Source: Candidatus Oscillochloris fontis
Lineage (GTDB): Bacteria; Chloroflexota; Chloroflexia; Chloroflexales; Chloroflexaceae
Length of the DNA stretch: 64,000 nt
Assembly: GCF_004138135.1 (NCBI RefSeq)
Contig: NZ_RYFD01000002.1
Coordinates: 62,001 to 126,000, forward strand
Direction of reading: 5' to 3'
Shown here: positions 8,535 through 17,570 of the stretch, piece by piece
Position numbering within the stretch: the stretch's first letter is position 1
How the letters are laid out: every line of letters begins with the position of its first letter
Notes under the pieces: model-generated
Databases searched by the model: none
What the model was told of the DNA's origin: nothing
Seen by the model: only the letters and a program-made list of their open reading frames with translations
Program-made: the position numbers and the translations under genes

Positions 8535-9101
8535 ATGCGCGTGCTGTTGCTCGATAACTATGATTCCTTCACCTACAACCTCTACCAGTACCTGTGCGAA
8601 CTGGGTGCCCAGGTGGATGTGTACCGCAACGATGCCCTCAGTGTGGTCGAGGTTGCCGCGCTGCAACCGGATCGGATCGTGATTAGCCCCGGCCCCTGTA
8701 CCCCCAACGAGGCCGGGATCAGTGTTGATCTCATCCGCGAGTTGGCCCCACACATCCCGATCTTGGGAGTTTGCCTCGGCCACCAGTCGCTCGGTGCCGC
8801 CTATGGCGGCGCGGTGATCCGTGCCCCCCAGGTCATGCACGGGAAGATCTCGCCCATCCACCATAATAACCAGGGCGTCTTTGCCGGGCTGCCCGCTGGC
8901 TTCCCGGCCACGCGCTACCACTCACTGATCGTGCGGCGTGAGGATCTACCACCTGAGTTGGAGATTACCGCCTGGACTGAGGATGGCCTGATTATGGGTC
9001 TGCGCCACCGTACCTACCCGGTTCAGGGGGTGCAGTTCCATCCCGAGTCGATCATGACGACTGCGGGTAAGGATCTGTTGTGCAACTTCTTGACTGCCTA
9101 A
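8535..9101 (+). CDS. trpG: Anthranilate/aminodeoxychorismate synthase glutamine amidotransferase
   Basis: 188 residues from ATG 8535, preceded by GGAG at 8524-8527. It opens [16 protein letters not shown], has the nucleophile elbow [10 protein letters not shown] (Cys), the MHGK element and the HPES segment giving His-Glu of the triad. The subunit releases ammonia from glutamine for anthranilate synthase (tryptophan) or 4-amino-4-deoxychorismate synthase (folate). No trpE or pabB is adjacent, so the trpG versus pabA role is open. It is followed after 10 bases by cofD and is probably co-transcribed with it. Confidence 0.9.
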   Translation: MRVLLLDNYDSFTYNLYQYLCELGAQVDVYRNDALSVVEVAALQPDRIVISPGPCTPNEAGISVDLIRELAPHIPILGVCLGHQSLGAAYGGAVIRAPQVMHGKISPIHHNNQGVFAGLPAGFPATRYHSLIVRREDLPPELEITAWTEDGLIMGLRHRTYPVQGVQFHPESIMTTAGKDLLCNFLTA

Positions 9102-9111
9102 AGGAAGCGTT

Positions 9112-10050
9112 ATGATCCTCGTCCTTGCTGGTGGAGTGGGTGCGGCACGTTTCCTTGAGGGCTTGGTGCAGGTGGTTCCACCCGCATCTATCACTGCGGT
9201 GGTCAATACGGGTGATGATATGCAGTTTCATGGGTTGCACATCGCCCCTGATCTGGATATCGTCACCTGTACGCTGGCCGATCTGATTGATCAGGGCCAG
9301 GGCTGGGGTATCCGTGGCGATACCGATGCCTGCCTCTCCTGGCTGATCAAGCTGGGCGGGCCGGGTTGGTTCAAGCTCGGCGACCGCGATCTGGCGCTGC
9401 ATATCCGGCGTACCGATCTGCTGCGCTCTGGCCACACGCTGAGTCAGGTGGCCGAGGAGTTTCGGCGCGCTTTGGGGGTGGCGATCCGCATTCTGCCCAT
9501 GAGTAATGATCTGGTGCCGACCCATATTCTTACCGATGCAGGCGAAATGCACTTTGAGGAGTATCTGGTGCAGCATCGCGCTGTGCCACAGGTACACGGG
9601 GTGCGCTTTGTCGGGGTGGAGGCGGCGACCCCCGCACCGGGGGTGTTGGAAGCCATCGCGACTGCCGAGGCCATCCTGATTGCGCCGAGCAACCCGGTGG
9701 TGAGTGTCGGGCCGATTCTGGCTCTGCCGGGGGTGCGCGAGGCGCTGCAGTCTAGCCCCGCCCCGGTAGTCACGGTCAGCCCGATTGTGGGTGGTGCGGC
9801 GATCAAGGGGCCGGCGGTGCCTTTGATGCGGGCGCTGGATCTGGAGATCTCGGCCTTTGGGGTGGCTCAAGCCTATGCTGGTCTGCTCGATGGGATGGTG
9901 ATCGATCAGGTGGATGCCGATCTGCGCAATCTGATCGAAGCGTTGGGTATGCGGGTCGCCATCACCGATACGATCATGCGCGGACCAGAGGAGAAGGCCA
10001 ATCTTGCGCGGGTGAGCCTCGAATTGGCGCGGGGTTGTGGATCGTTATGA
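9112..10050 (+). CDS. cofD: 2-phospho-L-lactate transferase (F420 biosynthesis)
   Basis: 312 residues matching CofD/FbiA. The N-terminus ILVLAGGVGAARFLEGL binds the nucleotide-linked donor, VVNTGDDMQFHGLHIAPDLD is the family signature, and LIAPSNPVVSVGPIL is the second phosphate-binding loop. It transfers the phospholactyl (or phosphoenolpyruvyl) group from the GDP-linked donor to Fo, giving F420-0 or dehydro-F420-0. Its TGA overlaps the cofC ATG (10047-10050), so the last two enzymes of donor making and transfer are coupled. Fo synthase and the glutamate ligase are not in the window. Confidence 0.94.
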   Translation: MILVLAGGVGAARFLEGLVQVVPPASITAVVNTGDDMQFHGLHIAPDLDIVTCTLADLIDQGQGWGIRGDTDACLSWLIKLGGPGWFKLGDRDLALHIRRTDLLRSGHTLSQVAEEFRRALGVAIRILPMSNDLVPTHILTDAGEMHFEEYLVQHRAVPQVHGVRFVGVEAATPAPGVLEAIATAEAILIAPSNPVVSVGPILALPGVREALQSSPAPVVTVSPIVGGAAIKGPAVPLMRALDLEISAFGVAQAYAGLLDGMVIDQVDADLRNLIEALGMRVAITDTIMRGPEEKANLARVSLELARGCGSL

Positions 10051-10658
10051 TCTGTCACGCGGTTATCCCGCTCAAGCCACTCGCCCGTGCCAAGAGCCGC
10101 CTCGCTGATCTCCTCACCCCGGAGGAGCGCCAAGCCCTGGTGCGCTCCATGTTTCTGCGCGTGTTGGGCACCCTCGTGCCGCTGCGCGGCAGCCTGCTGG
10201 CTGAGGTCTGGGTGATCAGTCGTGACCCAGAGGTGCAGAATCTGGCCACGCTGCATGGGGCGCGCGTCATCTATGACCAAGCCGAGGATCTGAATGGGGC
10301 ACTCGCCCAGGCCCACGCTACCCTGGAAGACCTCGGTGCGCCTGCAATGCTCGTCATCCCCGCCGATGTGCCCCTGCTCTCCGCTGCGGATGTGGCCGCA
10401 ATGTTGGATCTGCTCGCGCAAACAGATGTCGTGCTAGTTCCCGACCGCCACGGCCAAGGCACCAATGCACTCGCGATGCACCTGCCATGCCGATTGCCCT
10501 TCCTCTTTGGGTCGGAGAGTGCGGCGCAGCATCAGGCAGCAGCGGCGGCGCTTGGTCTGCGCTGCCAGATCCTTACGTCGCCAACTCTGGGGCTGGATGT
10601 GGATGATGCGGCGAGTTTGGGTGTGTATAGGGGGATGGAACAATCTTCAACACCATAA
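10047..10658 (+). CDS. cofC: 2-phospho-L-lactate guanylyltransferase
   Basis: 203 residues from the ATG at 10047, overlapping the cofD stop. VIPLKPLARAKSRLADLLTPEER is the start typical of CofC/FbiD; VIPADVPLLSAADV holds the metal-binding Asp, and VLVPDRHGQGTNAL is the nucleotide-sugar-transferase-like loop. It makes the GDP-activated three-carbon donor used by CofD. An upstream ATG at 10035 lies within cofD and is not needed. The donor in bacteria may be phosphoenolpyruvate rather than phospholactate; sequence inspection cannot decide this. Confidence 0.92.
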   Translation: MICHAVIPLKPLARAKSRLADLLTPEERQALVRSMFLRVLGTLVPLRGSLLAEVWVISRDPEVQNLATLHGARVIYDQAEDLNGALAQAHATLEDLGAPAMLVIPADVPLLSAADVAAMLDLLAQTDVVLVPDRHGQGTNALAMHLPCRLPFLFGSESAAQHQAAAAALGLRCQILTSPTLGLDVDDAASLGVYRGMEQSSTP

Positions 10659-10720
10659 CCCTGAAGATATGCTATGCTATAGCGTTACTATTATCGGTTC
10701 AGGGGAAGCGTTAGGCAGCT

Positions 10721-11893
10721 ATGCTCACTTCGTTACCAATAATTGCCGAAAGCAATGGCACCTCAGCTCCAACTAAGGCTGCGGGGCGTGGTAGGCCACT
10801 GCGGGTCGCTCTGGCCCATGATTACCTGAATCAATATGGTGGTGCCGAACGGGTTCTGGAGGCATTGCACCTCCTCTTTCCTGAGGCACCTATCTACACC
10901 TCGATCTATGACCCGGATGTCATGCCTTCGTACTACCGCGAATGGGACATCCGTACCTCGTTTATGCAGCGCCTACCTGGCTGGCGTAAGCATTTCCGCC
11001 GCTACTTCTGGCTCTATCCAAGCGCGTTCGAGAGCTTCGATCTGAATGAATACGATCTGATCATCAGTAGTAGTAGCGCCTATGCGAAGGGCGTGATTCC
11101 ACGCCCTGGTGCGGTGCATCTCTGCTATTGTCATACCCCCATGCGCTTTGCGTGGCGCACCGGCGACTACGTCGCCCGCGAGCAGATTAGTGGGGCGCAA
11201 GGTGCCATACTGCCCTTCTTGCTCACCTTCTTACGCCTCTGGGATACCTCTGCCAATGCACGAGTTGATGCTTTTGTGGCCAATTCACGGGCAGTGGCCG
11301 AGCGCATCCAACGCTACTACGGGCGTGAGGCTACGGTTATTCCGCCACCAGTGGTTCTGCCTCCGGCGAACATGACGCCACCGGGTGATTTCTACTTGGC
11401 CGGAGGGCGGCTGATTCCCTACAAGCGCGTCGATCTGATCGTGGAAGCCTTTACCCACCTAGGGCTACCGCTCAAGATCTTTGGCGATGGCCGCGACCGC
11501 GCACGCCTGGAGCGTATGGCCGGGCCAAATATTGATTTCTTGGGTTGGGTTGATGAACCAACCCGTAACGACCTCTTTGCACGTTGTCGCGCGTTCATCT
11601 TCCCTGGCGAAGAGGATTTTGGGATCACCCCGCTTGAGTCTATGGTCTCTGGTCGCCCGGTGGTGGCCTATGGTGCGGGTGGTGCCCTCGATACGGTGGT
11701 GGAAGGCGTCACCGGGCGCTTTTTCTATGAGCCTAGCGCTGCTGCGCTTGCCGCTGCTGTCAGCGCGGTGCATAACGACACCTATGATCCAGTGGTTATC
11801 CGCCAATATGCCGAACGCTTTGGTCTCGATCTCTTCTTGAGCCGCATCCGCGATCAGGTTGAGCGCGCAGTTACGGCCAAGTTGGTGCGTTAA
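10721..11893 (+). CDS. GT4 glycosyltransferase (polysaccharide cluster)
   Basis: 390-residue GT-B fold enzyme. VALAHDYLNQYGGAERVLEA is the Gly-rich N-terminal acceptor side; FYLAGGRLIPYKRVDLIVEA opens the donor-binding domain; FPGEEDFGITPLESMVSG is the Glu-x7-Glu motif of retaining GT4 enzymes. It resembles WbaZ-type mannosyltransferases, which use GDP-mannose, but the donor is not proven. A low-complexity stretch at the N-terminus leaves the start uncertain by up to 25 codons. It is followed by two Wzz-like proteins and a BY-kinase, so a role in exopolysaccharide assembly at the inner face of the membrane is likely. Confidence 0.88.
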   Translation: MLTSLPIIAESNGTSAPTKAAGRGRPLRVALAHDYLNQYGGAERVLEALHLLFPEAPIYTSIYDPDVMPSYYREWDIRTSFMQRLPGWRKHFRRYFWLYPSAFESFDLNEYDLIISSSSAYAKGVIPRPGAVHLCYCHTPMRFAWRTGDYVAREQISGAQGAILPFLLTFLRLWDTSANARVDAFVANSRAVAERIQRYYGREATVIPPPVVLPPANMTPPGDFYLAGGRLIPYKRVDLIVEAFTHLGLPLKIFGDGRDRARLERMAGPNIDFLGWVDEPTRNDLFARCRAFIFPGEEDFGITPLESMVSGRPVVAYGAGGALDTVVEGVTGRFFYEPSAAALAAAVSAVHNDTYDPVVIRQYAERFGLDLFLSRIRDQVERAVTAKLVR

Positions 11894-11914
11894 GGCCAGC
11901 GCCGAAACAGATTT

Positions 11915-12604
11915 ATGCAGCTACGTCTCTATTTCTTGCTCCTTCGCCGTTTCTGGATGCTGATCCTGCTGCTGCCCCTGCTGACCGGCGCGGTCAGCCT
12001 GGCTAGTGGCCTGGATCGTCCGAAACAGGTTCAGGCCACCATGCGTCTGATGGTGGTTCGCACGCTCGTGGATCGCAACCATACCGCTAGTCTGCCCGAC
12101 TTTAATGAGAATTATGTCTGGCTGACGACCGAGTATATTCTTGATGATATGCCGATGGTGGTGGCGAGCGATGCCTTTGCCGATGATATTCAGGCTGCCC
12201 TAGTTGCGACTGGCCTCGATCTGCCTGTCGGGGTGTTGCGTAAACGTCTGCATGCCGAGGTGCTGCACCGTTCGGTCTATGTCACCATGGTGGCTGACAC
12301 CCCCGAACAGGCGACGCAGACGCTCCAGAGCGCTGTGGAGGTGCTGCGCAGCAAGGGGCTGAGCTATTGGGGCCGCTCGGATGGTGGCCTCCAAGTCGTC
12401 TTGCTCGATACACCCCAGATCACTGCCACCATGGGCGGCAAGCGCACCGCGCTGGTTGATGCGATCCTGCGAGCGGTGCTGGCCCTCGCAGTTGCGGTGG
12501 GCCTCGCCTTGTTGATGACCTATCTCGATGATCGCTTACATACCCCTGACCAGGCCGAGGCGTGGACGGGGGCACGTCTGTTGGCGATACTACCGAAAGA
12601 GTAA
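11915..12604 (+). CDS. Wzz-like polysaccharide chain-length protein A
   Basis: 229 residues with one N-terminal helix (about 13-30, FWMLILLLPLLTGAVSLA), an extracytoplasmic loop of about 150 residues and a second helix (about 187-208) near the C-terminus, then YLDDRLHTPDQAEAWTGARLLAILPKE, the cytosolic tail of Wzz/CapA-type proteins. These PCP proteins control polymer length and activate partner tyrosine kinases. The loop is shorter than in typical Wzz. It sits 3 bases before a second protein of the same plan, so a heteromeric ring is possible (inference). Confidence 0.8.
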   Translation: MQLRLYFLLLRRFWMLILLLPLLTGAVSLASGLDRPKQVQATMRLMVVRTLVDRNHTASLPDFNENYVWLTTEYILDDMPMVVASDAFADDIQAALVATGLDLPVGVLRKRLHAEVLHRSVYVTMVADTPEQATQTLQSAVEVLRSKGLSYWGRSDGGLQVVLLDTPQITATMGGKRTALVDAILRAVLALAVAVGLALLMTYLDDRLHTPDQAEAWTGARLLAILPKE

Positions 12605-12607
12605 GCT

Positions 12608-13255
12608 ATGCAGTTGCGTGACTATCTCTCTGTCTTGATGAAGCGCTGGTGGGTGATTGCGCTCACCGCAATGGTGGCTGCGGTGACGGCCTATGGGGTG
12701 AGTAAGTTGCTGCCCCACACCTTCCGCAGTCAAGCCGTCTACCTCGCACTTGCTAACCAGGCCGATAACGGGCTGAACATTGTGCTGCGCAACTCCATGA
12801 ATAGCTATCGCGAAATGGTGATGCAGCCAAGTGTGCTCGATCAGATCAGCCAGGGGCTAGGGCTGGACATCAGTGGCGAGACGTGGATGAGCGATGTGAA
12901 TATTCAGCCGCGCCCCGATGAACAGAAGATTGTGATCGAGGTTGATGCCACGCGCCTGGATCAGTCGCAAGCTATGGCCAATGCGGTCGGGGATCGTATG
13001 GTGGCGGATGTTAACCGCATCAACTCCACCCTGGAAGGAACCGCACGCATCAATGTGACTCGCATCCAAGAGGCGCGGCTGCTCAGTATGAGTCCCAATA
13101 CCAAGATCAATGTGCTGGCGGGTGCGATCCTGGGGCTTGTGTTGGGCCTGTTGCTGGCCTTCATTCTCGAATATATTGACGATACGCTCAAGAGTAGCAG
13201 CGACGTGGAGCGCTTTGTTGGCCTGACCACGCTGGGCGCGATTCCTGAGAAATAA
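12608..13255 (+). CDS. Wzz-like polysaccharide chain-length protein B
   Basis: 215 residues: MQLRDYLSVLMKRWWVIALTA is a canonical Wzz N-terminus followed by a helix to about residue 33; the central periplasm-facing part is about 140 residues; the second helix (about 172-192, NVLAGAILGLVLGLLLAF) is followed by YIDDTLKSSSDVERFVGLTTLGAIPEK. It ends 9 bases before the BY-kinase gene, the usual order for CapA-CapB pairs. It is closer to canonical Wzz than the gene before it and is the likelier direct activator of the kinase. Confidence 0.85.
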   Translation: MQLRDYLSVLMKRWWVIALTAMVAAVTAYGVSKLLPHTFRSQAVYLALANQADNGLNIVLRNSMNSYREMVMQPSVLDQISQGLGLDISGETWMSDVNIQPRPDEQKIVIEVDATRLDQSQAMANAVGDRMVADVNRINSTLEGTARINVTRIQEARLLSMSPNTKINVLAGAILGLVLGLLLAFILEYIDDTLKSSSDVERFVGLTTLGAIPEK

Positions 13256-13264
13256 GAGGTTTTT

Positions 13265-13921
13265 ATGACCACCCCATCCTCACCGTTGATTACGCTGCGT
13301 GATCCGGCCTCAGCCGCCGCCGAAGCCTACCGCACGCTGCGCACCAATATTCAGTTCTCTAGCCTGGATCGTCCGATCAGGACGCTCCTGATCACCAGCA
13401 CCGCCCCCGACGAGAATAAGAGCATCACCCTGGCCAACCTGGCCGTGACGATGGCCCAAGCCGAGCAGCGCGTCCTCATGGTGGATTGCGATCTGCGACG
13501 GCCCAGCCTGCACACGATCTTCGGGCTACCCAACGAGCCAGGGCTGACCAGCGCGATTCTGGAGCAAAGGGCAAGCGAGTTGCCCATTCAAGCCACCGCT
13601 GTCCCCGGCTTGAGTCTACTGGCCAGCGGGCCACTGCCGCCCCGCCCCGCCGACCTGCTCGGTTCGCGGCGCATGAGTACGCTCCTCGAACGCTTGCATG
13701 CCAACGCCGACATCGTACTGATTGATACCCCCCCGGTAGTCGCTGTCACCGACGCGGCAGTATTGGCCCCCAAGACCGACGGGGTGCTGCTGGTACTCCA
13801 GGCGGGCCACACCCGCCGCGACCGCGCCCGCGAGGCACGCCAGATCCTGGAGAAGGTCAAGGCGCACATCATCGGGGTGGTGCTGAACAATGCGCGCCTT
13901 GAGGGTGGCTATAGTTATTAG
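13265..13921 (+). CDS. CpsD/CapB-type bacterial tyrosine kinase
   Basis: 218-residue BY-kinase that should bind ATP and autophosphorylate with help from the Wzz-like partner. EAYRTLRTNIQF (about 20-31) is the family N-terminus; Walker A is STAPDENKS (45-53), Walker A' is LMVDCDLRRP (71-80), and the Walker B segment is VLIDTPPV. The usual P-loop ends GKS; here Asn51 replaces Gly. The tail is very short, NARLEGGYSY, with two tyrosines instead of a long Tyr cluster. It closes the polysaccharide operon and converges on the TerC gene. Confidence 0.87.
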   Translation: MTTPSSPLITLRDPASAAAEAYRTLRTNIQFSSLDRPIRTLLITSTAPDENKSITLANLAVTMAQAEQRVLMVDCDLRRPSLHTIFGLPNEPGLTSAILEQRASELPIQATAVPGLSLLASGPLPPRPADLLGSRRMSTLLERLHANADIVLIDTPPVVAVTDAAVLAPKTDGVLLVLQAGHTRRDRAREARQILEKVKAHIIGVVLNNARLEGGYSY

Positions 13922-13956
13922 GCAGTAGAGCAGAAGGAAGCTCCACCGAGGCGTCT

Positions 13957-14922
13957 CTACGCATCAGGCACCGCAACCTCAAGGCGACGGGCACGAATAA
14001 TCGAGGCCACAATCGCCACCACCAGGGTGGTGACAATGATACCGAGCGAGAGCACATTCGAGACGTGGTAGTGTTCATGCACCACCAAGTAGGTAATCTC
14101 CGGCCAGAGCATCTTCACCCCCACAAACGAGAGAATGAAGGCAAGCCCCGTCTTGAGGTAGTGGAACATACCCATCACCCCAGCCAGCAAAAAGTAGAGT
14201 GAGCGCAGACCGAGGATGGCGCAGATATTCGAGGTGTAGACAATAAAGGGATCTTGGGTAATCCCAAAGATGGCGGGGATCGAATCAATCGCAAAGATCA
14301 GATCGGTACTCTCCACGATCAACAGCACCAAAAAGAGCGGCGTGGCCATCAGTTGACCATGCTCGCGCACAAAGAAGTGCGGCCCGCGCATCTCCTTGGT
14401 GACGGGAATAAAACGCCGCACAATCCGCACGAGGATGTTACCTTCGGGGTGGATCTCCTCTTCTTCCTCCTTACTCAAGAACATGCGCAGGCCAGTAAAG
14501 AGCAGAAACGCCCCGAAAATATAGATAATCCACTCAAAACGCTCCAGCAGCGCAGCCCCCAGCAGGATCATCGTGCCCCGCATCAAGAGCGCACCCAAAA
14601 TGCCCCAGAAGAGGACCCGATGCTGGTAGGCGCTTGGTACACGGAAGAACGAAAAGAGCAGAACGAAGATGAAGATGTTATCAACGCTGAGTGAATATTC
14701 GATCAGATAGCCAGTAAGAAAATCTAGTGCTGATTTTGATCCCAGCCAGAAGTACAGCCCCAGGTTGAAGAGCAACGCGAGCGTAATCCACACCACCGTC
14801 CAGGTCGCCGCTTCACGGATCGAGACCGCATGGGCACTGCGGTGAAAAACACCAAGATCGAGGGCAAGCACAAAAAAGACCACAGCGTGGAAGCCCACCC
14901 AGGCCCAGATACTGATATCCAC
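13957..14922 (-). CDS. TerC/Alx-family integral membrane protein
   Basis: 321 residues with about eight to nine transmembrane helices. EYSLSVDNIFIFVLLFSFF and ESTDLIFAIDSIPAIFGIT are the paired acidic membrane motifs of the TerC family (Asp in SVDN and in STDL/AIDS). YTSNICAILGLRSLYFLLAGVM is also conserved. Alx-type members export manganese and protect against metal excess; older annotations call them tellurium resistance proteins. An acidic cytosolic loop, KEEEEEIHPEGN, lies mid-protein. The gene follows the histidine kinase by 6 bases on the same strand, which suggests co-transcription. Confidence 0.9.
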   Translation of the reverse strand: MDISIWAWVGFHAVVFFVLALDLGVFHRSAHAVSIREAATWTVVWITLALLFNLGLYFWLGSKSALDFLTGYLIEYSLSVDNIFIFVLLFSFFRVPSAYQHRVLFWGILGALLMRGTMILLGAALLERFEWIIYIFGAFLLFTGLRMFLSKEEEEEIHPEGNILVRIVRRFIPVTKEMRGPHFFVREHGQLMATPLFLVLLIVESTDLIFAIDSIPAIFGITQDPFIVYTSNICAILGLRSLYFLLAGVMGMFHYLKTGLAFILSFVGVKMLWPEITYLVVHEHYHVSNVLSLGIIVTTLVVAIVASIIRARRLEVAVPDA

Positions 14923-14928
14923 AGTTCC

Positions 14929-16902
14929 TCACTCTTCCTCAATAATCGAACGTTGCGGGAAGCGCACCTGCGCACACATCCATGGGCCATCCTCTTCACG
15001 GAAGAGTTGGAAACGGCCACCTAAATCTTCATTAACCAAGGTCTCGATGATCTGCAACCCCAGCCCACTACTATGGCTGATCGGTGGTGGCGGGTGCGAT
15101 GGGCCATCATCGCGCACATTCACAATCACCATCTCATCGCCAAGCAGCGCCGAGATCTCGACCTTGCCCCCCTCAGCGGCGAGGCCATGGGTGAGCGAGT
15201 TGCTGATCAGTTCGTTGATCACCAGCGCCAACACAGTTGCATCACGTGAGCCAACCCGTACCGCATCGCCGGTGATCGCAAATTTGATCGGAAAATCGTT
15301 ATCAACCAGAGTCGCCTTGGTGCTGTCCACTACCTGCCGCGCCACCGCATTGACGGTGGTAACACCCAGATCTTCCCGCGAGAGCAAGTTATGGATGGCA
15401 GCAATAGACTGAATGCGCGAGGCACTTTCGCGCAGCGCCTTAGCGCCCTGGCTATTCGGTTCGACACGGCGCAGTTGCATAGCGAGCAGCGCCGAAATCG
15501 TCTGGAGGTTGTTACGCACGCGGTGGTGCATCTCTTGGAGCAACGCCGACTTGATCATCAAGGCACGCTGGCTCTCGTCGTACAAACGCGCATTCTCGAT
15601 GGCAATCGCAGCCTCATCGGCGAAGGTACTGAGCAAGCGCACCTGCTCGTAATCAAACAGATGTGGCTCGGACTTATACAGGCAGATACCACCAATCGTG
15701 CGTTCACGCGCCCGCAGCGGCATACAGAAGAGTGAGTGGAAGTTCTCGCGCACAGCCACCTGGGCCAAATCGGGAAAGCGCGCATCCTGGTAGGCATTCA
15801 TCACCGCCATCGGGCGGCTGTCACGCACCGTCTGGATGATAAAATCGCGCACCCCATCACCCGCACCACCATGGCTCGACACCAACTGGAGTTTACCATC
15901 ATCCATCTGGAAGATCGCAGCGCGATCCGCCTGGGCCAGTTCGACCGCCTTCTCACTGATCAGGTTCAGCACGTCGCGCAAGCCGATCTGCTCGGCAATA
16001 CTCTTACTCACCTGCTGGAGGGTGGTCAACTCGCGCAACTTCTGATGCAGCCGCTCATCCGTCTGCTGGTAGAGCTGGGCATTGGCAATAAAGAAGGCCA
16101 ACTCCCCGGCGGCCACCTCAACAAAACTGATCTCCTCCTGGGTAAAATCGCGTGGCCCAGTCGTCTGGACACTGATCACCCCTTGGAGCTTATCAGCACT
16201 AAACTGGAAGCGCTCGGCGCTAAAGAGCACAATCGGCACCGCCAAGACCGAGTGGAAGATCTGATCACCAAGCTGCGGCTCAACGGTAAAGCGCGTCTCC
16301 TGCGAGACATCGCGCACCGCCACCGGATGCCCCAACTGCGCCGCCCAGCCCGTCACCCCAGTACCCAACTTGGTTACCACCTGGCCAACGGCGGCAAAAT
16401 TGAGGCCGCGTGCCGCCCGCAGCACCAGTTCATCACGATGCTTATCGTAGAGGTAGACCGAACATGCCTGCACATGCACCACCTCAGCGACCGTCTCAAC
16501 CACCGTTTGGAGCGAGGTATCCAGATCGAGGGTCGAGTTAGCAGCGGAGATAATGCGATGCAAACCATCCAACTCCGAGGCACGCGCCAGGAGGCGCGCC
16601 TCCCACTCGCGGGTGCGCTGCTCCTCCTGTGCTGCACCAAAGGCGAGCATCAATTCACTCACCACCAAGCCCTGGGGCATCTGGAGACGAACCGCCAGCA
16701 CCAGGCCCAACTCGGCCAACACCTCCGCCACACCACCCTGCGCATACCAAAGCCCGGCGATATGGCGTAATTGATCAACCCGCCCCTCAACCGTCTGCTC
16801 GGCCATCAGCATTTCTAAGACTTCAGCAAGCCCTGGCCAGCTTTCACACAGGGTAGCAATCAGATCGGGCGGCTGCGACGTAACAGTTTCATATAATGAC
16901 AT
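14929..16902 (-). CDS. GAF-GAF sensor histidine kinase, HisKA_2 type
   Basis: 657-residue cytoplasmic sensor kinase. Layout: helical N-terminal region (1-115), GAF 1 (about 125-285), GAF 2 (about 305-455), dimerisation/phosphoacceptor helices with ALLQEMHHRVRNNLQTISAL (His of the HWE/HisKA_2 type), then an HATPase domain with NELISNSLTHG (N box), VRDDGPS (G1) and SSGLGLQII (G2). No membrane helix is present, so the signal is probably internal, for example a small ligand or redox state. There is no response regulator nearby; HisKA_2 kinases are often orphans. TerC is the downstream gene. Confidence 0.9.
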   Translation of the reverse strand: MSLYETVTSQPPDLIATLCESWPGLAEVLEMLMAEQTVEGRVDQLRHIAGLWYAQGGVAEVLAELGLVLAVRLQMPQGLVVSELMLAFGAAQEEQRTREWEARLLARASELDGLHRIISAANSTLDLDTSLQTVVETVAEVVHVQACSVYLYDKHRDELVLRAARGLNFAAVGQVVTKLGTGVTGWAAQLGHPVAVRDVSQETRFTVEPQLGDQIFHSVLAVPIVLFSAERFQFSADKLQGVISVQTTGPRDFTQEEISFVEVAAGELAFFIANAQLYQQTDERLHQKLRELTTLQQVSKSIAEQIGLRDVLNLISEKAVELAQADRAAIFQMDDGKLQLVSSHGGAGDGVRDFIIQTVRDSRPMAVMNAYQDARFPDLAQVAVRENFHSLFCMPLRARERTIGGICLYKSEPHLFDYEQVRLLSTFADEAAIAIENARLYDESQRALMIKSALLQEMHHRVRNNLQTISALLAMQLRRVEPNSQGAKALRESASRIQSIAAIHNLLSREDLGVTTVNAVARQVVDSTKATLVDNDFPIKFAITGDAVRVGSRDATVLALVINELISNSLTHGLAAEGGKVEISALLGDEMVIVNVRDDGPSHPPPPISHSSGLGLQIIETLVNEDLGGRFQLFREEDGPWMCAQVRFPQRSIIEEE

Positions 16903-16980
16903 AGGTATGATCCTCTGCTTTATCCTATGACATTATAAAGATGATAAGATGCAGGCGCAACCGCAGCATACCGCCGGTCA

Positions 16981-17052
16981 GGGCTGTGCAAAGTCACCTC
17001 CGGTGGGGGTTCGGGGGCGACTGCGCCGCCCCAAGAACTTTGCACATGCCCT
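16981..17052. repeat. TGTGCAAAGT-ended palindromic element, copy 1
   Basis: GGGCTGTGCAAAGT at 16981-16994 faces ACTTTGCACATGCCCT at 17037-17052. The interior CACCTCCGGTGGGGG plus a GC-rich palindrome matches, in reverse orientation, the element at 59980-60046. It forms the present 3' end of the SulP remnant. A short relic, ACTTTGTCCATGCCCTGG, is at 54367-54384. Confidence 0.75.
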
Positions 17053-17503
17053 GTACCGCCGGTGGTAGGGTATTGAAGTTCAGCAAGATCACCGAAACAA
17101 CAGCACCGGGATCAAGCACGAACAGATCATCGCACTCATCGAACTTGCCCCGCACCTCGTCCACATAACGCCGGTGGCACTCATCGCCCGCATGCCTAGA
17201 GGTAATGACCAACAGCCGCGAGACCTTATGGGCGAAGAAGAGCGCACTCAGCGCAACCCCAACTATCACGCCCTGCGCGAAGTCGTGGGTGAGAACAACG
17301 ACGCCCACCGTGGCAAACGTGACCACACTTGCCGATTTGGGGTTAGTACGCAGGTTCGTCAGCGAGGCCCAGTTGAACGTGCCGATAGAGACCATGATCA
17401 TCACGGCGACGAGTGCCGTCATCGGGATCTGCTTAACCCAATCGCCTAGTACGAGGACGAGGAAGAGCAGGAACATAACACCGCAAGCATAGCCTCCAGA
17501 CAA
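16994..17503 (-). pseudogene. SulP anion transporter remnant (C-terminal part)
   Basis: The frame encodes only the last helices and the start of the STAS domain of a SulP transporter: LVLVLGDWVKQIPMTALVAVMIMVSIGTFNW, then THDFAQGVIVGVALSALFF, then a STAS-like segment. A complete SulP protein is about 480-570 residues; the first about 300 are missing and nothing like them lies upstream. The C-terminus (from about residue 152, CKVLGAAQSPPNPHRR) is translated repeat sequence, so the STAS domain is cut as well. I read this as a decayed gene truncated at both ends. Expression of a 169-residue fragment is possible but transport is not. Confidence 0.8.
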
Positions 17504-17570
17504 CGGCTATACTTAGGGTGAGAAATTCACGCCTAGCTCAGCGTGTCGTGAGCTATGGAGCGCAGCAGCG

